Assembly: GCF_036898095.1 (NCBI RefSeq)
Contig: NC_090725.1
Coordinates: forward strand, 328,691,666 to 328,755,665
Origin: Palaemon carinicauda
Taxonomy: Eukaryota; Arthropoda; Malacostraca; Decapoda; Palaemonidae
Direction: 5' to 3'
DNA length: 64,000 bases
The position numbers and the translations under genes are program-made. The notes beneath the pieces were generated by a model that was not told where the DNA came from, made no database searches, and saw nothing but the letters and a program-made list of their open reading frames with translations. This document shows positions 29,627-38,528 of the stretch, piece after piece (the first letter of the stretch is position 1; each line of letters starts with the position of its first letter).

Positions 29627-32600
29627 ATGAACACCCACAACCACAACGAGTTAAAGGATTGGGATCAAATCAATTTAAATGCAAAATTATGCATCTTAAA
29701 AGAAGACGAAGATAATCCTCATTATTTTTTAAAGTTACCACCATTAGATTTAAATGATTTAGGAGACGTTTGCAATATAGCAATGATTGATGTATCAGGT
29801 TCTATGTGCTCGTGTTGGAAAAATCTTATGGGTGGATGGAATAATCATATAGCTCCGAAACTTTTGGGAACTACTCACCTATACACCTTTGCGACCGATG
29901 TAAAAAAAAGACCAGGACGTGAACTAAACGATAGTTATTTTGATAGGAAAATGACAAACCTTACAGACGCCCTCTCTACAATCCAAACTGAAATATGTGA
30001 ATATGAAGAAAAGAATATAAATGTTTTATTAGTTACAGATGGACACCATACCGTATCGTCTGAAAATTATCCTGAATATATTATCAAAGACATGAAACTT
30101 CCTAAAGAAAAAATGTGCAATGTTTTCATTCTTGGTATTGGTGGCAATTTTCCAGTTCAATATAGCATAGACATACGTTCAAAATTACATAATGGTCACG
30201 AGAATATACCTTCATTGTTTTGGGCTAAAAACGACCATGAGATACAGGAAGTGATAAAGAATATCGGTGATGAACTTTCTCGGGGCAATCATTCCTCCTT
30301 GGTAAGTTTAAATATACCGGGATTTTTGTTGCCGGGATCTTCAGCGCAACATGATTTCCACGCGGGTGATTGGATATACATGCCCCACGAAATAGAAAAT
30401 CTTGATCAATTTCAAATAAAATATAAAAATTGTATTGGGACTTTGTGTTTAAAGTCCATAGAAGGCACGGTAGAAATTATGGAAGAAATATTTTGTCAAT
30501 GGCATTCAACTCTTATTAAACTACACACACTAGATAAAACTACACCAAAAGGTGTAATAGATTTAGAAAAGAAAATATTTGAATTTTACATAAAACAAAA
30601 ACCCAAAGAAGAACATAAATATTCTATAAAACAGAGGATAAAAAATAACCAAAAGAAGCACGACGAAGATAATATACCTTATGAAGATTGGTTTCATCAG
30701 CAAATACGTAAATTGGAAAATATTCTAATGCATGCAAAATATGAAAATGAAATACAATTAGCCAAAGATATACTGATTACATCTGTTGTTAGAAATAAAT
30801 ATCAAGAAAAATCTTTTCGACTTAAGGGACATACCGACGAGGATTATCATTCAGATGTTAAAGTATTTCTTCAAGTTCTCTCCCAAAATATGGAACAAAT
30901 AAAGAATATTAGCGTATCACCGGACGAGTGCTGCCGCATTACAATGGGTTCTACAATAACTGATATTCAGGATGGGGATTTAAAAGAAATGATTGAAACA
31001 TTTGATAAATTTGATTTTTTAAAATCATTTACTATTTCTGGAATTCCGGTATTTGCACCAACGAGAGATTCTGTATCTTTAAACCCCTGGTCATACTCTG
31101 TTAAAAATATAGTAACATCACCCTATAGTATAATAAGTCAAATAGCATTAGAATCTTATGGTTCCGCACACATGCAGGAAGGAGATCATAAGAAGGTGAA
31201 AATTAAATATGACGACCGACGAACAGAATTTAATGCCATTATTCCAATATTTTCTTCTGAACACGCCAAAATTATGCAACCAATTGTTAATACTAAAATA
31301 TATGCAATGTGCTCAACATTTGCGATTACAAAAAATCCGTATATTATTGATTTCGACATACACATAGCCGCTTTGGGGGTAGCTTGGATAAGAAGTTTAT
31401 TCGAAATTCAAACCTTTCCTATCCCAGAGCACGTAAAAAATCGTATGGAAGACATTGAGGCTACAGCAGAGTTGTATATGAATAACAAGAGATTTATCGT
31501 TTATTGTAATGCGTTATTAAATAATACCACACAAGCATTAATGACCGAAAGCACAGAGATAATTCCTTCATATAACAAAACCATAAAATGCGAATCTCTT
31601 ATTAAACCAGTATTTCTCCTTTTTATGAGAGCAAAAAAATCTATAATTTCAAATAACGATATAATTGGTATAATGAAATTAATACTCATTGAATATATTG
31701 GACGTTGTATTACAACTACAGATAGATCGTCAAATAAATATTACTGTAATTTCTATATAGAATCATTGGATGAGTTGATTACAGATTTGATTAAAAAGAA
31801 AACATCAAATTTTTATAATAAATATAATTTTCAGAATATACTAGAAAAGTTTTATACTTTAGAAGAAGTTTCTGGGGCTGCTAAAAAAATTACGAACGAA
31901 AGCGGTGATTTATTGTACAACTTTGTACCAAAAGTATACATTGACAAAATTGAACAATTAAGAAATGTAGCATCTGCGGGTGATATCTCTTGGCAAACAC
32001 TGAAATTTTTTTCGCATTACATAGGACTAAATGAACTTGAAGTTGATGATTTATTCAGCGAAGAGAATATTTTTATTTATACATGCCACGCCTTAAGACA
32101 CACATCATCCCGTATTCGTATGCAGAGTCCAATAGAGGATTTTGATCGGAGCTATACGTTTGTTTATGAAAATATTAAAAATGAACTATGTAAAATTATT
32201 AGCGATCAGTTTCAATTAAATTTTACAAAAACTATGGAGGAAGCGTGGATCAAGGCATATCTAAACGCACACACCGAAATAGTAGAACCAATGACGCGCC
32301 AACAAATTATATTCGAGGCACAAAAAAGGGGTATTGATGTTACGAATGATTCGTTTGTGACCGTTTATAATAATTTTCGAGAATCAGGATTACTTTCAAA
32401 TGCTTGTCAAACTCGGGCTTGTCCCTGTTATTTGGTCCCACGCAAAAATTACAATAATCATGCTAGTGTAGAAAGGAAAATGAGTAAAAATTTCCTTCAC
32501 GGCTTACATAAAATATGTTATACACATCTAAATGATACCGAGGATGAAATTATGACAAAATTTAATTCACCAGAAATAACTATGGATAATATGAATGCTG

Positions 32601-32653
32601 TGCGATATTTACAGAAAAAATATCAATGTTTATCGCTGGAAAGTTTGAATTAA
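29627..32653 (+). CDS. Large von Willebrand factor A domain protein
   Basis: A complete 1008-residue protein. The VWA domain occupies about residues 45-230, with the metal-ion-dependent adhesion motif DVSGSMCS (DxSxS) near residue 55, a conserved threonine region (TFATD) and LLVTDGHHT. VWA domains bind protein ligands through a divalent cation. There is no signal peptide or membrane helix, so it is probably an intracellular or tegument-like protein. The remaining 770 residues are not recognised. The sequence is intact, unlike several neighbours, and ends one base from the P74 tail on the opposite strand. Confidence 0.75.
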   Translation: MNTHNHNELKDWDQINLNAKLCILKEDEDNPHYFLKLPPLDLNDLGDVCNIAMIDVSGSMCSCWKNLMGGWNNHIAPKLLGTTHLYTFATDVKKRPGRELNDSYFDRKMTNLTDALSTIQTEICEYEEKNINVLLVTDGHHTVSSENYPEYIIKDMKLPKEKMCNVFILGIGGNFPVQYSIDIRSKLHNGHENIPSLFWAKNDHEIQEVIKNIGDELSRGNHSSLVSLNIPGFLLPGSSAQHDFHAGDWIYMPHEIENLDQFQIKYKNCIGTLCLKSIEGTVEIMEEIFCQWHSTLIKLHTLDKTTPKGVIDLEKKIFEFYIKQKPKEEHKYSIKQRIKNNQKKHDEDNIPYEDWFHQQIRKLENILMHAKYENEIQLAKDILITSVVRNKYQEKSFRLKGHTDEDYHSDVKVFLQVLSQNMEQIKNISVSPDECCRITMGSTITDIQDGDLKEMIETFDKFDFLKSFTISGIPVFAPTRDSVSLNPWSYSVKNIVTSPYSIISQIALESYGSAHMQEGDHKKVKIKYDDRRTEFNAIIPIFSSEHAKIMQPIVNTKIYAMCSTFAITKNPYIIDFDIHIAALGVAWIRSLFEIQTFPIPEHVKNRMEDIEATAELYMNNKRFIVYCNALLNNTTQALMTESTEIIPSYNKTIKCESLIKPVFLLFMRAKKSIISNNDIIGIMKLILIEYIGRCITTTDRSSNKYYCNFYIESLDELITDLIKKKTSNFYNKYNFQNILEKFYTLEEVSGAAKKITNESGDLLYNFVPKVYIDKIEQLRNVASAGDISWQTLKFFSHYIGLNELEVDDLFSEENIFIYTCHALRHTSSRIRMQSPIEDFDRSYTFVYENIKNELCKIISDQFQLNFTKTMEEAWIKAYLNAHTEIVEPMTRQQIIFEAQKRGIDVTNDSFVTVYNNFRESGLLSNACQTRACPCYLVPRKNYNNHASVERKMSKNFLHGLHKICYTHLNDTEDEIMTKFNSPEITMDNMNAVRYLQKKYQCLSLESLN

Positions 32654-32654
32654 C

Positions 32655-33302
32655 TTACTTTAGTTTGTTTATCAGGGGCTTGAATATATAAAACCACACC
32701 CCGCAACACCCCATAAAGCTAAATGTAATAATAACCCCACCCAAAATCTTGAATTTATTTTGATGACAATAATTACACATTAATCCATACATAAAAATGC
32801 AAACAATAAGCGCAAATAAAGCTGTTAATTTTTATATATACAAATCATAATTTTTTCCTACAATTTTTTGCCTTAAATCTAAACTTGTAACATCATAAGT
32901 AAGCTTTTCAATTTCTTCCTTAATCTTATTTGTGCTATTTTCTAAAATAGATTCTGGTGATATTGTATTTATTATGTTTTTACTTTTGTCGTTTTGAAAG
33001 ATTGTGAACATTGTATCCGTTATTGATAAATCGTTATAATCTTGAATGTTGATGTATTGCCCCAAACTGTTTACTTTTAATAAAGAAATATATTCAAAAA
33101 GAAGCGCCATTTCTTCATTCGGATCTATACCTGTCCTTCCAATGTCATTAATATTTTCAGGAAATGTGGTATGAAAGTTGATGATACATATGTTATAGAT
33201 AAATTCTGGTGTTATGAGGGGAGATATTATATTCCTTGAATATTTTTCTTCGTCTTGTTGTTGTTGATTGGTAATAGAAATATAAGAAAGTGGTGATAAA
33301 AA
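32655..33302 (-). pseudogene. p74: P74 C-terminal continuation beyond in-frame TAA codons
   Basis: In exactly the same frame as P74 (33303-34850), the reading continues after TAA 33303-33305 for about 156 codons (including DPNEEMALLFEYISLLKVNS) to a second TAA at 32832-32834, then for about 58 codons with two transmembrane-like helices to TAA 32655-32657. P74 proteins end in a hydrophobic anchor, so this looks like the missing C-terminal third. The combined length of about 730 codons fits nudiviral P74. It ends one base from the convergent VWA gene. No frame change is needed, only two stops. Confidence 0.6.
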
Positions 33303-34850
33303 TTATCCCTTTTTCTTTTCATTGTTTGATGCTAATTGTTTTAAAATTGATTCTACATTTTCCTGGCGGTAAAGTTCTAAGTGATTACGAGATAATTCGC
33401 AATTATATCCACCCACATTATATTGTACGAGAAGAATTTCTGGAATGATTGTTAATACACCCAAAGACAAAAATGTATTAGCTGCTGAGCTTAACATTGT
33501 TAAGGATTTGATAGCTAATTGAATCCATACTTCTGAAATTATTGTTCTTAAAATAACAGCAGTTAAACGCATACCACATTCAATTAATCCTTTCATTCCA
33601 ACTCCAATTGTGTTTATGTTTTTTGTAGTAATCATAACATAATTCTTGGTATAATATTTTAAAAGAAACGCCAATATAACGGGGGACGCAAGAATGCTTT
33701 CTTCAATCAAAATAGTCTCGCCCATTGAGCGTATTATTTCTAATGCAGCATTCCCAACATCTTCCCCCACCTTTGATGATATAATACCTTTATAATGGCC
33801 TACCATTAAACCACCCACATCTCTTTCGTTTTGTAGCTTTATGATAGTTACATTTTCGAGTCTTTTGATTATTTTATCTGCTTTGTTGGTAAAAAATCCC
33901 AGTTCAATCTTTTTTTGTTTGGTCTTTTTTTCAGTGTAACCGGGGTTTAGGGAAAATTCGTTATCGTTATCATCTGTTGTGGCAGATTTAATAATATATG
34001 TAATGGGTATTGTAGATAACTGAACTATATCTGAATCAGACAATTGATTCATAACTGCATCCCCAAATACGTATCCTAAAACTTTCCTATGCGCCGATTT
34101 TTCACAGGTATCCGTTTCAGCATTATAATCTTTACGAAATCTTTGACAATATTCTTGGTTATATTTTATATTTTGGTATTGCACATCCCACGACAAGGGT
34201 GGAGCATCCACCAATCCAGACATATCACACACCTTGGCTGGATTATTGACACAAAGCTTTAAATAACTTTCTTTGGTTAAGAAAGATGAAGAGGGGGATG
34301 ATAATTTAGAAGATAACAAATCCTTCTCTTTTTTATCTGTATTATCATCATTTATTATCCACCTTGATGATGGTAATATAGCAAATCTTTTTAGATTTGT
34401 CAATTGCATACCACAATAACACTTTTCAATACCACTACCATCGGGGTAATGTTTCTCTATGGAAAATGTTTCAAAAAATATTTCTGGTCTTTTATTAATA
34501 GCATGTAAAGAAGAATTCTTGATTGTTTTAGTCAATTTAAAGTTTTCTGCGAGAAAATCATTAAACTCCTCGTAAATTTTATAACAGGCTTCACCACACG
34601 TTGGTATATTGTCATTAATAATATACGATTCGAGACATGGTTTTTTATAATCGTGTTTATAACACTTGAGCATATTACAGCCCAATGTAGTAAACTCTGC
34701 TACAAAATCAAAGGGATATTTTTTTCTAAATTCATTTGGAAATTTTAATGGTATTGGAGTAATATCTCCCCAAGGAACATTTCGAATAATTATATTTTTA
34801 AAATATTTGGCACCTTTACGAGACCTTAATTTTTCAAACATTTTACGCAA
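33303..34850 (-). CDS. p74: P74 / PIF-0 per os infectivity factor (N-terminal two thirds)
   Basis: Envelope attachment protein of the oral infection complex. The 515 residues show the typical N-terminal domain (FTTLGCNMLKCYKHDYKKPC), a middle cysteine block (YNQEYCQRFRKDYN), a GYVFGDAV segment and hydrophobic stretches towards the C-terminus (ILASPVILAFLLKYY). Baculoviral P74 has about 645 residues, so this frame is short, and the expected C-terminal anchor is only found beyond the in-frame TAA at 33303-33305. ATG at 34848-34850, with another at 34839-34841. Confidence 0.88.
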   Translation of the reverse strand: MRKMFEKLRSRKGAKYFKNIIIRNVPWGDITPIPLKFPNEFRKKYPFDFVAEFTTLGCNMLKCYKHDYKKPCLESYIINDNIPTCGEACYKIYEEFNDFLAENFKLTKTIKNSSLHAINKRPEIFFETFSIEKHYPDGSGIEKCYCGMQLTNLKRFAILPSSRWIINDDNTDKKEKDLLSSKLSSPSSSFLTKESYLKLCVNNPAKVCDMSGLVDAPPLSWDVQYQNIKYNQEYCQRFRKDYNAETDTCEKSAHRKVLGYVFGDAVMNQLSDSDIVQLSTIPITYIIKSATTDDNDNEFSLNPGYTEKKTKQKKIELGFFTNKADKIIKRLENVTIIKLQNERDVGGLMVGHYKGIISSKVGEDVGNAALEIIRSMGETILIEESILASPVILAFLLKYYTKNYVMITTKNINTIGVGMKGLIECGMRLTAVILRTIISEVWIQLAIKSLTMLSSAANTFLSLGVLTIIPEILLVQYNVGGYNCELSRNHLELYRQENVESILKQLASNNEKKKG

Positions 34851-35099
34851 AAGAATTCTATCGGTGATTAATAAACCTTGTATGATATCATTGTGTGTGG
34901 GTAATGGATATTCAAATGATGGGGGGGGGGTGTTGGTGAATTATGGAACATTTTTTAATTACATTTATTATTTCTTATAGACAACAAGGGTTACGAAAGA
35001 ATAAATATAAATAACCATTTACTTTTTATTCCACGAAATAAAATTTTAAAACCATTTTTCCTAATTTTCTTTTCCTTTTTGAAAATTATATAAAAATAA

Positions 35100-35131
35100 A
35101 ACACATAGAAAATATTTCAAATTGTTGAAAG

Positions 35132-35181
<50 letters not shown>

Positions 35182-35210
35182 CTTGAAATCTTGGGAGATT
35201 TCACGCACCA

Positions 35211-35291
<81 letters not shown>

Positions 35292-35393
35292 TAAAAAAAT
35301 CTTATTTTTACATATTCATATATATTAAAATGTAGCATTTTATATTCAAGATGAAAAAATTAATACTAATACAAATATAGATATATAAAAAAT
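35100..35393. repeat. Two ATT microsatellites upstream of the AT-hook gene
   Basis: ATT runs at about 35140-35180 and 35213-35291, separated by a short unique segment. The gap 34981-35393 contains no gene and includes the promoter of the gene at 35394. Confidence 0.85.
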
Positions 35394-36485
35394 ATGAACT
35401 TTATGGAAAATTTAAAGAAAATTACAACTAGAATTACCAACCCAAGTTCTTTTCAGGTACCAGTAGAAATGCACAACAATAATATTGATTTTAATAATTA
35501 CATTCCATTTTCTCCCGGACCACCACTACCACGGCCAGCAATTCCTAATAGTCCCTATACACATGATACAAATCCAAATTACCCACAACAACAACAACAA
35601 CAACAACAACAATTACATTTAGTCCCCTATCAGCCACCGGGTACCGATATGGTCCCATATACTGGAAACAATAATAATAATAATGATTTGAATTCTAATT
35701 TATTTTCACCACCACAGCCAGCAATTCTTAATAATCCCTATCCACATGATACAAACCCAAATTACCCACAACAACAACAACAATTACATTTAGTCCCTTA
35801 TCAGCCACCGGGTACCGACATAGTCCCATATACTGGAAATAATAACAATAATAATAGTTTTCAGCAGTCTTTGCTACCAATATCACCTCCTGTGACTAGT
35901 AATAATAATAATAATAATCAAATAGTATTACCTAATTCATCCCAACAACCCAGGGAGAAAACGAAAAACAAAAAATATTGTAGCGAATGTAATATTCGAA
36001 AGCGCAGAAATTCTAATACATCCAGTAAGCCACCAAGGGAGATGAAAAGAAGGGGCAGTATCAGCAAAAATAAAAAAAATAGAAAGAAAAGTACAAGTAG
36101 TAATGATAAAAACGAAAAAAATAGAATAAGAAGAAAAAGTACCAGTGATCAGGGGGGCACAAGAACCAGAAAAGCAAGTACGAGTAAAAATAAACAAAAA
36201 ACACCAAGACAAAGAAGGTCGTCGGTTTCTTCGCCCAATAACCGCAAGCCCGGTCGCCCTAAAGGTTCAACAAATAAAATAAAAATGAATCCTATAACCT
36301 TAACCAATCCAAATAATGATAATGAACAAATTGGAAAAGTTGAATGTGAAATTAGAGGCAATAGACAACAGAAAAATAAAGTTTTATCTTCTTACAAAAA
36401 TGTTAAATTAGAGAGACCACTAACGGACGGCCAACTTAGCGGAGACTGTTCAAAAACACTATTACAAAGTACATTTAAATCTTAA
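35394..36485 (+). CDS. Basic AT-hook protein with Gln/Asn/Pro repeats
   Basis: A 363-residue protein. The N-terminal half has two long imperfect direct repeats (each with NPYPHDTNPNYPQQQQQ-like and HLVPYQPPGTD segments). The C-terminal half is very rich in Arg/Lys/Ser (RRKSTSDQGGTRTRKAST) and contains NRKPGRPKGSTNK, a classic AT-hook that binds the minor groove of AT-rich DNA. Likely nuclear DNA-binding or condensing protein, perhaps chromatin-like or p6.9-like in role (inference). It overlaps the convergent gene 36462-37034 by 24 bases. Confidence 0.65.
   Translation: MNFMENLKKITTRITNPSSFQVPVEMHNNNIDFNNYIPFSPGPPLPRPAIPNSPYTHDTNPNYPQQQQQQQQQLHLVPYQPPGTDMVPYTGNNNNNNDLNSNLFSPPQPAILNNPYPHDTNPNYPQQQQQLHLVPYQPPGTDIVPYTGNNNNNNSFQQSLLPISPPVTSNNNNNNQIVLPNSSQQPREKTKNKKYCSECNIRKRRNSNTSSKPPREMKRRGSISKNKKNRKKSTSSNDKNEKNRIRRKSTSDQGGTRTRKASTSKNKQKTPRQRRSSVSSPNNRKPGRPKGSTNKIKMNPITLTNPNNDNEQIGKVECEIRGNRQQKNKVLSSYKNVKLERPLTDGQLSGDCSKTLLQSTFKS
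35560..35850. repeat. Two imperfect direct repeats in the AT-hook gene
   Basis: The segment around 35548-35670 recurs at about 35725-35845 with reduced CAA (Gln) and AAT (Asn) runs. Confidence 0.75.
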
Positions 36486-37034
36486 TTCAAAAGTATGTTT
36501 CTGAATTCGATTGGCGTGTAAATAACAAAACTTTAAAAAACAAGGATAAGAATATGACAGAATTATTTGGCGATATTTATTTTTATAAGCAGATAATAAA
36601 ATGTTGTCTCCTATAATACAGCGAATAAGTTTTTTTTCCTCGTTTGATGCTTGTTTTGTATAACATTTTTTATTGTTTTCATAAATTATATCATTAACAT
36701 TACTATTATCCCCATAATCATATATATATTTATCATTAACAATTTCAAATTTTCTGTTTAGTTTATTAAGTAAAATTTTTATAAATTCAATTTTAAATTT
36801 AATGGGCATATTTTTGTAAAATGATTGGTGTTTCGAAAGTTCTGGGAAAATATTCCAATGATTCATTGGATTTAATGTTATAATATGAATGGGTAAAATA
36901 CTCGGGGGGTATACTTTCCTATCAATAGATACATAATTTATGGGAATTTTTAGGAGGAATCTGGCCTTAAAGTTTGTTATTTTATTATCATTACCCAATT
37001 TCTTATAAGATAAACAAGGACCCGTCATTTCCAT
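36462..37034 (-). CDS. Unknown 190-residue protein
   Basis: Soluble basic protein without membrane helices (FLLKIPINYVSIDRK; EEKKLIRCIIGDNILLSAYK). No family recognised. Convergent with the AT-hook gene, overlapping at the 3' ends. Confidence 0.5.
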   Translation of the reverse strand: MEMTGPCLSYKKLGNDNKITNFKARFLLKIPINYVSIDRKVYPPSILPIHIITLNPMNHWNIFPELSKHQSFYKNMPIKFKIEFIKILLNKLNRKFEIVNDKYIYDYGDNSNVNDIIYENNKKCYTKQASNEEKKLIRCIIGDNILLSAYKNKYRQIILSYSYPCFLKFCYLHANRIQKHTFELRFKCTL

Positions 37035-37137
37035 ATTAAATGTATTTAATAAAAAAACGCAAATTCTTAAATATAATAATAAAATAGATATTAATATATA
37101 ATTATTAAAAAAAACTTTATTAATATAATCTTTATGA

Positions 37138-38256
37138 TTATTCCGGGTTCATTATAATGCCCATATCAACCACCATTCCATCTTTTGTTAAAATGCCATA
37201 TAAAAAGGGCCTATTTATCTCGGTTATAGTTTTATTGTTAATACAATCATAACAAAATAAATCAGAGACAGAAGAACTTGAAACTCCACGGACATTTACT
37301 GTTATTTCATAGCTCGTAGTTAACAGAATATTTTGACATTTAAAATCTTTGTTTTTTAAAACGTTTGAAATGTCTCGGTCATCATCAAATAAACGTGATA
37401 GGTTCCACGTTGCTCCTGGACCAGCAAACGAAAATGCTTTATCTAAATTCATATAGTTATATTTTACTTTGAATGTTGGTAGAATTAATTTAGTAGAAAT
37501 GTATTCGTTAAAAGTATGATGTAATGATCCCCAATCGATTTTTTCGTTTAATTCTATTAATTCATCAAATGAAGCAATCTTATTCGGAATAACAACAACT
37601 AAATAGTCACCACCATCGAGATGCATTTGATATATATCAGCCCCATCGTCACGTAACATGAGACTTGTGGGCAGTTTTGAATAATCCCCGCCAATTAAGC
37701 TTACCATAATTGGTTTATTTGGGTTTATGAAAAACCATCCTCTTCCATAATCTTCAAAGTGTTGTTCCCAAATATCATCCAATTTTGTAACACCCGAAAT
37801 ATAAAGTTTTACGTCATTTCCTATTGTTGGATCCATAACATTATTCATGTGGGTTTTATCATAAATTTTAATATTGATGAAGCGTATGGCTTTTGATGAT
37901 TCTGATATGCTTGTTGTTATATAATTGAAGCATATGGCTTTTGATGATTCTGATAGGCTTCTTCTTATATAATTATCTGATAATGGTATGCCTAATTCTT
38001 CCCCTCTTGTATATATTCCCACAGCAACTTTAACTTTAGAGTCTGCTGGTGGTCGCTGATTAATAGCATTTAATAACTTTGGACTATTAATATATTGGGC
38101 AGTAACACCACTAGCACCATTTACTAATGGCGCTAGAGTTTCAATGATACCATGAACACCGATACCAACATTTTCGTTATTGGATTCTCTTTCTATTTTA
38201 GCAATGACAGAAAACAAAGCAAAACACAAGTTATTGTGGTTTTCATATAGTCCCAT
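37138..38256 (-). CDS. Serpin-like protein
   Basis: A 372-residue protein following the serpin plan: N-terminal NNLCFALFSVI, a helix-and-GASGVT-like segment (VNGASGVTAQYI), a central strand run (LDGGDYLVVVIPNKIASFDEL resembling the serpin s3A/s2B region), LPTFKVKY, and the C-terminal NRPFLYGILTKDG plus final NPE typical of the family. Serpins inhibit serine proteases, and viral ones damp host immunity. The reactive-loop hinge region (about 325-345) is not the usual Glu-Gly-Thr-Ala-rich one, so inhibition is doubtful. A 48-base internal duplication lies at 37879-37974. There is no signal peptide. Confidence 0.7.
   Translation of the reverse strand: MGLYENHNNLCFALFSVIAKIERESNNENVGIGVHGIIETLAPLVNGASGVTAQYINSPKLLNAINQRPPADSKVKVAVGIYTRGEELGIPLSDNYIRRSLSESSKAICFNYITTSISESSKAIRFINIKIYDKTHMNNVMDPTIGNDVKLYISGVTKLDDIWEQHFEDYGRGWFFINPNKPIMVSLIGGDYSKLPTSLMLRDDGADIYQMHLDGGDYLVVVIPNKIASFDELIELNEKIDWGSLHHTFNEYISTKLILPTFKVKYNYMNLDKAFSFAGPGATWNLSRLFDDDRDISNVLKNKDFKCQNILLTTSYEITVNVRGVSSSSVSDLFCYDCINNKTITEINRPFLYGILTKDGMVVDMGIIMNPE
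37879..37974. repeat. 48-bp tandem duplication in the serpin gene
   Basis: Two adjacent 48-base copies (16 codons, repeated SESSKAI) with a few differences. Confidence 0.75.
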
Positions 38257-38444
38257 TTTTTTTTGTGATAAAATGAATAATCTCCTTTTCTGTTTTCTTT
38301 TTATTATTTGTTTTGTCGGTTGGCTAACTTGTTTACTTATACGTTGAACTAAAGTAATATTTCAAGTGTGTGCATATTTTATATAAATCAAGAAGTACTT
38401 AATTTTTAAATTATATTTAAATATTCACTATAGACAATAGATAA

Positions 38445-38445
38445 A

Positions 38446-38487
<42 letters not shown>
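38445..38487. repeat. ATT microsatellite in the recombinase promoter region
   Basis: ATT run 40 bases before the recombinase start, in the gap between divergent genes at 38256 and 38529. Confidence 0.85.
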
Positions 38488-38488
<1 letters not shown>

Positions 38489-38528
38489 CAAATATTATTA
38501 TTTCCCAATATTAAAAAAGAAAGGAAAA

